Part shown: positions 1-4,422 of the stretch, piece after piece
How the letters are laid out: every line of letters starts with the position of its first letter
How positions within the stretch are numbered: position 1 is the first letter of the stretch
Assembly (NCBI GenBank): GCA_021154065.1
Contig: JAJKJG010000148.1
Span: 1 to 8,843, forward strand
Source of the DNA: Methylobacterium sp.
Lineage (GTDB): Bacteria > Pseudomonadota > Alphaproteobacteria > Rhizobiales > Beijerinckiaceae
DNA: 8,843 bases
Direction of reading: 5' to 3'
The notes under the pieces: generated by a model
The model's database searches: none
What the model saw: the letters and a program-made list of their open reading frames with translations, nothing else
Told to the model about the DNA's origin: nothing
Position numbers and translations under genes: made by a program

Positions 1-179
1 ACATGGCCTGGCGCGCCGCCGCCCATATCGACAGGATCCTGCGCGGCGCGAAGCCCGCCGACCTGCCGGTTGAGCAGCCGACGAAGTTCCAGCTCGTGAT
101 CAACTTCGCGACCGCGCGAGCCCTCGGCCTCGATGTGTCGTCGAGCCTCCTCACCCGTGCCGACGAGGTGAGCGAATGA
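1..179 (+). CDS. ABC transporter substrate-binding protein, C-terminal end (partial)
   Basis: This is the last 58 codons of a gene that starts before the window; the frame begins at base 3 and TGA is at 177-179. The fragment reads through [19 protein letters not shown], then [18 protein letters not shown], and ends [10 protein letters not shown]. This is the hallmark C-terminus of the PF04392 family of periplasmic substrate-binding proteins: '[20 protein letters not shown]' followed by a '(S/P)LLxRADEV' tail. Family members are exported lipoprotein-like or soluble binding proteins of ABC importers, usually of unknown substrate, and are very numerous in Bradyrhizobium-like genomes. The stop overlaps the start of the next open frame by ATGA (176-179), as in a tandem array of paralogues. 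Family assignment is firm; the substrate cannot be told. Confidence 0.85.
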   Translation, partial: MAWRAAAHIDRILRGAKPADLPVEQPTKFQLVINFATARALGLDVSSSLLTRADEVSE

Positions 180-322
180 GACGGCGGACGTTCCCTGCCG
201 GGCTCGGCGCGGCGGCCGCGCCGCTGCCGCTTGCGGCGCAGCCGGCGAAGGTTCATTTCATCCTCTGGGTCTCGACCGAAGCCCAGCCCGACCCGTTCAT
301 CGCCGGCTTTCAACCTCAATAG
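176..322 (+). pseudogene. 5' stump of a second ABC substrate-binding protein gene
   Basis: An ATG overlapping the preceding stop (ATGA) opens a 48-codon frame that ends at TAG 320-322. The product begins [20 protein letters not shown], an exported N-terminus with an RRxF motif as in many PF04392 substrate-binding proteins (compare 'MRRREFLAGLGGAAAWPLAA'). It continues through KVHFILWVSTEAQPDPFIAG. Full-length relatives go on with a 'F(R/Q)xGLRELGYVEG'-type segment and reach about 320 residues. Here homology seems to end at FIAGF, and the rest (QPQ, stop) is read from antisense DNA of the permease gene next door. I infer a truncation junction near 308-312. The stump is unlikely to make a working binding protein. 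A short secreted peptide cannot be excluded but has no support. Confidence 0.7.
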
Positions 323-1208
323 TCGTTTCGGCGCGCCGCGCCTCGGCGCTCCGCACCCGCTCGCGGTAGAGCAGGTACAGCCCCGAGGCGATGACGACGG
401 AAGCACCGATCAGCGTCCAGCGGTCGGGCAGGTCGCCGAAGACGAAATAGCCGAGCCCCATCATCCAGACGATCTGCCCGTAGATGAAGGGCGCGAGCAC
501 GCCGGCCGGGGCGCGCGCATGGGCGAGGATCAGGAGCCAGTGCCCGAGCGCCCCGAAGGCGCCCATCACGAGCATCAGCGCCCAGACGAGCCACGACGCC
601 GGCGTCGTCCACACGAGCGGCAGCACCGGCGTGATCAGCACGACCCCGGCAAGGCCGGAATAGAACATCGTCGTCGCCGAGGAATCATGCGCCGCGAGGA
701 TGCGCGTCGAGATGCCGTAGAGCGCGTAGCAGACCGCGCCGACGACGCACAGGAACGCCGCCGGATGCATGCCGCCGAGCCCCGGCCGGGTGATGATCAG
801 AACCCCGAGGAAGCCGACGCCGATCGCCGCGAGACGGCGCGGCCCGGCCCACTCGCCGAGCATCGGCCCGGCCAGCAGCGCGACCAGGAACGGCGTCGCA
901 AACATGATCGACACCGTCTCGGTGAGCTGGAGATACTGCAGGGCGATAAAGTTGAGGATCGTCGAGACGAGCACGAGCACCGAGCGCCCGGCCTGCAGCC
1001 ACGGCCGGCGGGTGCGCAACAGGCCGGGCACGGTCCACGGGTTGAGCAGCGCCGAGACGACGACGACGCTGCCCATGTAGCGCGCCCACACCGTCATCAG
1101 CGGGTCGATCGAGCGGTTGAGCCACTTGGCGCAGCCGTCGAGCCCGGCAAAGCAGGCGACGGCGCCGCACATCAGCGCGATGCCGACGAGCCGGTCGCGC
1201 CGATCCAT
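297..1208 (-). CDS. DMT superfamily permease with two EamA domains
   Basis: A 303-residue, very hydrophobic protein of the usual EamA/RhaT length, predicted to cross the inner membrane ten times. The first EamA unit covers about residues 8-140, with GLDGCAKWLNRSIDPLMTVWARY at the first loop, the conserved TET near 96-98 and the ITRPG turn at 139-143. The second covers about 150-282, with the HARAPAGVLAPFIYGQIVW segment. Family members export amino acids, metabolites or drugs; the substrate cannot be read from sequence. I chose the ATG at 1208 (MDRRDRLVGI) because AAGG lies five bases upstream and it gives a normal N-terminus. The in-frame ATG at 1244 (315 residues) is the alternative but has no clear ribosome binding site. 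Still longer readings run into low-complexity Arg/Pro translation. The 3' end overlaps the truncated gene at 176-322 tail-to-tail by 26 bases. The gene is transcribed divergently from the 1477 gene. Confidence 0.88.
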   Translation of the reverse strand: MDRRDRLVGIALMCGAVACFAGLDGCAKWLNRSIDPLMTVWARYMGSVVVVSALLNPWTVPGLLRTRRPWLQAGRSVLVLVSTILNFIALQYLQLTETVSIMFATPFLVALLAGPMLGEWAGPRRLAAIGVGFLGVLIITRPGLGGMHPAAFLCVVGAVCYALYGISTRILAAHDSSATTMFYSGLAGVVLITPVLPLVWTTPASWLVWALMLVMGAFGALGHWLLILAHARAPAGVLAPFIYGQIVWMMGLGYFVFGDLPDRWTLIGASVVIASGLYLLYRERVRSAEARRAETTIEVESRR

Positions 1209-1370
1209 CTGCGCCTTGAGCTCTGGTCTCGGGCCCGCGTCCATTCCGATCGGCTTTGAGGGAGATTCGACGGCCCTCTTTAGGGGAGCGGGCCCGCCGG
1301 AGCGAGCGACAGCGCTGCACGAGGCGGTTGCGCCGGGTGCGGGGCTTGCGGTGATACGGCCCGGCCGCGC

Positions 1371-1401
1371 TTGCCGGCGCGACATGACCAGGCTTAAGCA
1401 T
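1371..1401 (+). promoter_or_regulatory. Probable sigma-70-type promoter of the 1477 gene set
   Basis: TTGCCG at 1371-1376, an 18-base spacer, and TAAGCAT at 1395-1401, just upstream of the leader RNA. The -10-like element is at exactly the same distance from the CCATGGGGA leader start as TAATGAT is before chrB (4338-4344), and a TTGC box recurs there as well. The expected transcript start is about 1407-1409, at the first leader stem. Support comes from the two-copy comparison; each box alone is only a moderate match. Confidence 0.55.
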
Positions 1402-1406
1402 GGGCC

Positions 1407-1476
1407 ATGGGGATGCGATCTCCCCACGAGGCGACATGCTGAAGATCGCGTCCCGCTCTTTCGAGGACGCATCCGC
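1407..1476 (+). ncRNA. Structured 5' leader, chrB-RNA-like, copy 1 (candidate riboswitch)
   Basis: This 70-base leader lies between the promoter and the ATG at 1477 and matches 4350-4422 almost base for base. Elements seen: P1, GGGGA 1409-1413 with TCCCC 1421-1425; P2, GGCG 1430-1433 with TGCT 1437-1440 around an ACA loop (two G-U pairs where copy 2 has G-C); P3, GCGTCC 1448-1453 with GGACGC 1465-1470. P3's 3' arm holds most of the ribosome binding site GAGGA (1463-1467), so the stem would hide it. The P1 loop GCGATC (1415-1420) is a perfect complement of GATCGC (1444-1449), a possible pseudoknot that shares two bases with P3. From memory, this resembles the chrB RNA motif found by comparative genomics upstream of chrB genes. 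The ligand is not known to me. A protein-binding leader is the main alternative. Confidence 0.78.
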
Positions 1477-2154
1477 ATGCCCTCACGTGGCACGCTCTTG
1501 TCCAAGCTCCGCCGTCACGCAGGCCGGAGCGCCGTGTTCGGGACGCTGCTGAGCATCGCTTTCTCGGCCGCGGCCGAAGAGGTCGACTTCGCGACTGCTG
1601 AAAACGGGCCAGCGCCAGCCGCATTCGACACCCGCATGCGCACCGGCGGGAGTCGGCCCGGACGCTGGGAGGTCGTCTCCGACAACACCGCCAAAGGCAG
1701 CAAGGCTCTTGCGCAGCTCGAGGCCGATCCGACCGATTACCGTTTCCCGCTCGCGATCTATCTTCCGGCGATGATTGCCGATTTGGAGGCCACGACAAGG
1801 TTCAAGCCCGTGTCGGGGAAAGTGGATCAGGCGGGGGGCCTCGCGGTGCGCCTTGCTGATTCGAACAACTATTACCTCACGCGGGCAAATGCGCTCGAGG
1901 ATAACGTCAGCTTCTACCGCGTCGTGAAGGGACGGCGCCAGGAGCTCGCCAGTGCGAACGTCAAGGTGAGCGCAGGGGAGTGGCATACCCTGACGCTGCG
2001 TGCTGAGGGCAACCGCTTCACGGTGTCGTTCGATGGCAAGCAGCTGCTTTCGCACGCCGATTCGACCTTCACGGGGCCCGGAAAAGTCGCGCTGTGGACA
2101 AAGGCCGACAGTGTAACTCGCTTCGAATTCCTCGTGATCAATCCGCTTCGCTGA
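1477..2154 (+). CDS. Exported LamG/DUF1080-like (concanavalin-type fold) protein
   Basis: A 225-residue protein. The N-terminus is a signal peptide: basic residues to 17, hydrophobic AVFGTLLSIAFSAAA at 19-33, with a likely cut before EEVDF, so the protein is periplasmic. The mature part looks like a concanavalin-like beta-sandwich of the DUF1080/LamG type: 'GRWEVVSDNTAKGSKALAQ' at 62-80, then GGLAVRLADSNNYYLTRANA at 120-139, GEWHTLTLRAEGNRFTVSFDG at 167-187, and a terminal PGKVALWTKADSVTRFEF at 201-218. Proteins of this fold bind carbohydrate or other ligands; no catalytic residues can be assigned. The start is fixed by GAGGA at 1463-1467 inside the leader RNA. The next gene follows 9 bases after the stop, so the two are probably one transcript. 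Block 1861-1920 has 32 G+C in 60, well below chrA. The role in the chromate/oxyanion response is inferred only from the shared leader. Confidence 0.8.
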   Translation: MPSRGTLLSKLRRHAGRSAVFGTLLSIAFSAAAEEVDFATAENGPAPAAFDTRMRTGGSRPGRWEVVSDNTAKGSKALAQLEADPTDYRFPLAIYLPAMIADLEATTRFKPVSGKVDQAGGLAVRLADSNNYYLTRANALEDNVSFYRVVKGRRQELASANVKVSAGEWHTLTLRAEGNRFTVSFDGKQLLSHADSTFTGPGKVALWTKADSVTRFEFLVINPLR

Positions 2155-2163
2155 GGAAGGCGC

Positions 2164-2535
2164 ATGACCAAGATCGGACGCCACGCCCTGGCCGCGCTGT
2201 TCGTGGGCATTGCAAGCGTCACATCAGCAGCCGAGGGCTTTCGCCAGCTGAAAGCCGCCGAAATCAAGTCCCGATTCGCCGGAAAGGAATTCACCGACGA
2301 GGTGCATTGGGCGATGGTGTTCAGGCGGGACGGAAGTCTCTCCTCGTTTGAGATGGGAGCCGCCGGAAAAGGCGCCTGGAAAGTCGAAAAGGACGAGCTC
2401 TGCATGACCTACGCGCGCGAGGCTCGCCGCTGCTATCAGGTCTGGGTATCGGGCAAGAGCGTGCAATTGCGGAGCGAAGGCCGGCTTCCGGAAGATGGCG
2501 TGCTGCAAGCTCCCGCGCCGCGCAAGGCTCACTGA
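2164..2535 (+). CDS. Small exported protein of unknown function
   Basis: A 123-residue protein with a signal peptide (KIGRHALAALFVGIASVTSAA, cut near residue 23). The mature domain contains an aromatic/glycine pattern, GKEFTDEVHWAMVFRRDGSL at 40-59, then 'GKGAWKVEKDELCMTY' at 68-83 and 'RRCYQVWVSGKSVQLRSEG' at 88-106. Cys80 and Cys90 could form a disulfide across a beta hairpin. The pattern 'dG.l...G.W.v..d.LC.....CY.VW' occurs in small alphaproteobacterial periplasmic proteins, but I cannot name a family. The start follows a strong GAGGAAGG (2153-2160) that overlaps the previous stop, and the spacing implies translation from the 1477 transcript. Block 2281-2340 has 35 G+C of 60, below its chr neighbours. 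No function is assigned. Confidence 0.8.
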   Translation: MTKIGRHALAALFVGIASVTSAAEGFRQLKAAEIKSRFAGKEFTDEVHWAMVFRRDGSLSSFEMGAAGKGAWKVEKDELCMTYAREARRCYQVWVSGKSVQLRSEGRLPEDGVLQAPAPRKAH

Positions 2536-2538
2536 AGC

Positions 2539-2552
2539 GTGATTCCAATCAC
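2539..2552. promoter_or_regulatory. Inverted repeat in the 2536-2600 gap (possible operator)
   Basis: GTGATT-CC-AATCAC is a perfect 6-base dyad with a two-base centre, just upstream of the DUF1259 gene. A second small dyad follows at once: CCCGG (2552-2556), CCAA loop, CCGGG (2561-2565). The first could be a repressor site and the second a weak hairpin. No U-run follows, so neither is a convincing terminator. The gap shows no copy of the chrB-like leader. Whether the DUF1259 gene has its own promoter or is read from 1395 is open. Confidence 0.25.
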
Positions 2553-2600
2553 CCGGCCAACCGGGGCAGGATCGATCGGGGGCGACCGGGAGAACGCACC

Positions 2601-3482
2601 ATGCGCATCGCAAATCTGACGGCCCTCGTCGCCTTGGCCATCGCCACCCCCGCCCTCGCCGAGCCCGACTGGAAGGCGGTCGGGCAAGCCCTCGGCAAGG
2701 AGGGGGCGGTCATGCCGGGCGGCGTCTACCGCGTCGGGCTGCCGCGCACCGACCTGAAGGTCACGCTCGACGGCGTCGAGATCAAGCCCGGCTTCGCGCT
2801 CGGTTCATGGCTCGCCTTCAAGCCGATGCATGACGACGCCATGGTCATGGGCGACCTCGTGCTCACCGGCGAGGAGGTGAACCCGGTGATGAAGAAGCTC
2901 CTCGACAACGGGATCGAGATCACCGCGCTTCACAACCATCTCCTGCGCTCCGAGCCGGCGACGATGTACATGCATGTCGCCGGCCAGGGGAATGCGGTCA
3001 AGCTCGCGACCGCGTTGCATGAGAGCCTCGCATTGAGCAAGACGCCGCTGACCATGACGACGGCGGCGGCAGGGCCCGCCGCGACGGTCGAGCTCGACAC
3101 CGGTGCGCTCGACGCCGTGCTCGGTTTCAAGGGCAAGGCGAACGGCCCCGTCTACCAGTTTTCGATCCCGCGCGCCGAGCCGGTGAAGGACCACGGCATG
3201 GAGGTGCCGGAGGCGATGGGCTCGGCGATCGCGATCAATTTCCAGGGCGCCGGCAGCGGCAAGGCCGCGATCACCGGCGACTTCGTGCTCGCCGCAGACG
3301 AGGTCAATCCGGTCCTGCGCGCGCTGCGCTCGAACGGCATCGAGGTCACGGCGGTCCACAACCACATGCTCGACGACGAGCCGCGGATGTTCTTCATGCA
3401 TTTCTGGGGCAACGACGATCCGCAGAAGCTCGCCCGCGGGCTGCGCGCCGCGCTCGACAAGGTGAAGGTGGCGCGCAACTGA
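2601..3482 (+). CDS. Exported DUF1259 (LpqO/LppY-like) protein with two domains
   Basis: A 293-residue protein with a clear signal peptide (LTALVALAIATPALA, cut after ALA, residue 20). The mature protein is two tandem copies of the DUF1259 fold (PF07485), about 22-150 and 158-290. Matching pairs are GDLVLTGEEVNPVMKKL (84-100) with GDFVLAADEVNPVLRAL (226-242), NGIEITALHNHLLRSEP (103-119) with NGIEVTAVHNHMLDDEP (245-261), and MYMHVAGQG with FFMHFWGND. The repeated HNH and the later M-H (His111, 113, 125; His253, 255, 267) could be metal or oxyanion ligands; that is inference. The family is related to mycobacterial lipoproteins LpqO/LppY and has no firm biochemical role. GGGAG at 2588-2592, eight bases upstream, supports the start. 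The position between the two leader copies suggests a periplasmic part of the chromate/metal response. It could equally have its own regulation. Confidence 0.87.
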   Translation: MRIANLTALVALAIATPALAEPDWKAVGQALGKEGAVMPGGVYRVGLPRTDLKVTLDGVEIKPGFALGSWLAFKPMHDDAMVMGDLVLTGEEVNPVMKKLLDNGIEITALHNHLLRSEPATMYMHVAGQGNAVKLATALHESLALSKTPLTMTTAAAGPAATVELDTGALDAVLGFKGKANGPVYQFSIPRAEPVKDHGMEVPEAMGSAIAINFQGAGSGKAAITGDFVLAADEVNPVLRALRSNGIEVTAVHNHMLDDEPRMFFMHFWGNDDPQKLARGLRAALDKVKVARN

Positions 3483-3603
3483 GAGCACTCGAAATCGAAA
3501 TGCGGCGCAGCGGGTGTTACCTGCACCGGCGGTTGGAACGATTTGCCACCAGGCCGGTTCCGTTCGAAGGCGAACCTCGTCGGTCACCCCACCGGAGGGA
3601 GTC

Positions 3604-3873
3604 ATGTCCAAGCTTCTCCTCAGCATGATCGCAGGCGCGGTTTTCGCGGCCGGCGCGGCATCCGCGCAGACCGCGACTCCCAGCCGCTCGAACGAGCAAA
3701 ATCCCGAGGCGACGTGCCCGGCCGGCATGAATTGCGCGCCGGGACAGGCCTCGCCCAGCACGGCGAGCCCGTCGCAATCACGTCCCGCCGCAAGTGATGT
3801 CACCGGGAGCACGGCGCGCCCGAGCAGCGAAAAAAACCCGGAACATACCTGTCCCCCGGGAACAACCTGTTGA
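3604..3873 (+). CDS. Small exported protein with two Cys-containing repeats
   Basis: An 89-residue protein. The signal peptide is LLLSMIAGAVFAAGAASA with a cut before QTATP (residue 22). The mature peptide is about 68 residues, rich in Ser, Pro, Thr and Ala, and looks unstructured. It holds two copies of a 15-residue unit: NEQNPEATCPAGMNC (30-44) and SEKNPEHTCPPGTTC (75-89), with the last Cys as the final residue. The CPxGxxC pairs (Cys38/44 and Cys83/89) could form disulfides or bind a metal. The start at 3604 has GGAGGGAG (3594-3601 region) just upstream. The in-frame ATG at 3514 would place 30 charged residues before the signal peptide and is rejected. I know no named family. The link to chromate or redox stress comes only from context and from the Cys pairs. 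Confidence 0.75.
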   Translation: MSKLLLSMIAGAVFAAGAASAQTATPSRSNEQNPEATCPAGMNCAPGQASPSTASPSQSRPAASDVTGSTARPSSEKNPEHTCPPGTTC

Positions 3874-4043
3874 CGAGTTCCGCTCTTGATCGGGTTTCAA
3901 ACGCATTGCGAGGGCCGGGCAGCCCGGTGGCGTTGAGCCCGGCGGCTGCTAAGGCGAGGCCCATCGCCATCACGAACCCGGCCGAGAGATAAGGGAGGCG
4001 GGCCGACCACCGTTCGAAGACGTTCGGGTCGTGCGGCGCCAGG
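3874..4043. other. Gene-poor stretch with a possible minus-strand membrane-protein remnant
   Basis: No intact gene is seen between 3874 and the antitoxin promoter. On the minus strand a frame from about 4045 down to a stop at 3800-3802 reads HDPNVFERWSARLPYLSAGF, then VMAMGLALAAAGLNATGLPG. This looks like an amphipathic linker and one transmembrane helix, as at the C-terminus of an exporter such as the NicO/RcnA type. It has no start codon at a sensible place and its upstream reading has no protein character. The last part lies antisense to the 3604 gene. It may be a decayed 3' end of a permease gene. Family assignment is a guess. Confidence 0.25.
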
Positions 4044-4073
4044 TTGCAGCTCGAGGATGCCCTTTCGTATGAT
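4044..4073 (+). promoter_or_regulatory. Promoter of the antitoxin gene, placed for a leaderless transcript
   Basis: TTGCAG at 4044-4049, an 18-base spacer and TATGAT at 4068-4073. This is the best sigma-70-type match in the window. The expected start of transcription, about seven bases after the -10, is 4080-4081, which is the ATG of the next gene. No Shine-Dalgarno sequence precedes that ATG, which fits a leaderless mRNA. Confidence 0.55.
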
Positions 4074-4080
4074 CGTCCGC

Positions 4081-4311
4081 ATGACGCACGAACAGATCAG
4101 AGCCGTCCTCGACCGGGCCCTGACCTGGCCGACGGAGCGCCAGCACGACGCCGCCGAGATTCCCAGCGCCATCGAAAGGCAGGATCAAAGCCCGTTGCGG
4201 CTCGGGGCCGAGGACGCGGCAGAGATACGCCGCCGCCTTGCCGATCCGCGGCCCACGGTGTCGATGGACGAGGTCTTCAAGCGCTTTCGCCCAGGATCGC
4301 TGACCCGATGA
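4081..4311 (+). CDS. Antitoxin-like protein (ParD/RelB-type), toxin partner lost
   Basis: A 76-residue acidic/basic helical protein: MTHEQIRAVLDRALTWPTER, then QHDAAEIPSAIERQDQSP, RLGAEDAAEIRRRLADPRP and a tail SMDEVFKRF. The layout 'WPxERQxDAAEI...IExQDxSPxRLxxEDAAEIRRRLADP' matches small alphaproteobacterial proteins annotated as addiction-module antitoxins that sit before RelE/ParE toxins. They bind DNA as dimers and neutralise the toxin with a C-terminal tail. The start at 4081 follows the predicted transcript start; ATG codons at 4057 and 4069 lie in the promoter and are unlikely. The stop overlaps an ATGA start of a toxin-like reading frame that breaks after ten codons. The chrB promoter begins inside that remnant. 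The gene is therefore an orphan antitoxin unless a toxin lies elsewhere. Confidence 0.65.
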   Translation: MTHEQIRAVLDRALTWPTERQHDAAEIPSAIERQDQSPLRLGAEDAAEIRRRLADPRPTVSMDEVFKRFRPGSLTR

Positions 4312-4340
4312 CAGTTGCGCTGCTCGTCCGGCCGGGCTAA
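4308..4340 (+). pseudogene. 10-codon remnant of a RelE/ParE-type toxin gene
   Basis: Overlapping the antitoxin stop by ATGA (4308-4311), a frame reads MTVALLVRPG and then TAA (4338-4340). Many ParE/RelE toxins start this way, for example with 'MTxxxxVRPxAExDI', and the 4-bp overlap is the normal arrangement of such pairs. Everything after residue 10 is missing and is replaced by the chrB promoter; the TAA is part of its -10 element. I infer truncation near 4337. A chance 10-codon frame cannot be excluded, since it is so short. Confidence 0.4.
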
Positions 4341-4344
4341 TGAT
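4315..4344 (+). promoter_or_regulatory. Probable sigma-70-type promoter of chrBA
   Basis: TTGCGC at 4315-4320, a 17-base spacer and TAATGAT at 4338-4344. The start of transcription is expected at about 4350, so the RNA would begin with the first leader stem. The -10 position relative to the leader is identical to that before the 1477 gene. The -35 box lies inside the toxin remnant. Confidence 0.58.
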
Positions 4345-4349
4345 CCGCC

Positions 4350-4422
4350 ATGGGGACTGCGATCTCCCCACGAGGCGACACGCCTAAGCATCGCGTCCTG
4401 CTCTCTAACGAGGACGCACGCC
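4350..4422 (+). ncRNA. chrB-RNA-like leader, copy 2, upstream of chrB (candidate riboswitch)
   Basis: Elements seen: P1, GGGGA 4352-4356 with TCCCC 4365-4369; P2, AGGCG 4373-4377 with CGCCT 4381-4385 around an ACA loop; P3, GCGTCCT 4393-4399 with AGGACGC 4411-4417. P3 covers the ribosome binding site GAGGA (4410-4414), eight bases before the chrB ATG. The P1 loop GCGAT (4359-4363) can pair with ATCGC (4390-4394), which includes the first two bases of P3, so the pseudoknot and full P3 compete. Invariant between copies are GGGGA, TGCGATCTCCCCACGAGGCG and ATCGCGTCC. The change CGCC to TGCT in P2 keeps pairing through G-U. The position before chrB agrees with the published chrB RNA motif as I remember it. 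A translational on/off switch is the likely mechanism; the signal is unproven. Confidence 0.85.

Noticed and set aside
1244..1505. Longer start of the permease gene (up to 1505 on the minus strand)
   Set aside because: The extra N-terminus is Arg/Pro/Ser-rich, is not seen in EamA proteins, and would run antisense through the leader and promoter of the 1477 gene.
3535..3564. GGAAC followed by CGTT upstream of the Cys-repeat gene, as an EcfG promoter
   Set aside because: The spacer is 21 bases, longer than the 16-19 usual for EcfG promoters.
4350..4422. Leader as a mini-ykkC (guanidine-II) or yybP-ykoY (manganese) riboswitch, because of ACGAGG and GGGGA
   Set aside because: The ACGAGG elements are not in the terminal loops of two matching hairpins as in mini-ykkC, and the yybP-ykoY core is not found. 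Position before chrB and the pseudoknot fit a chrB-type leader better.
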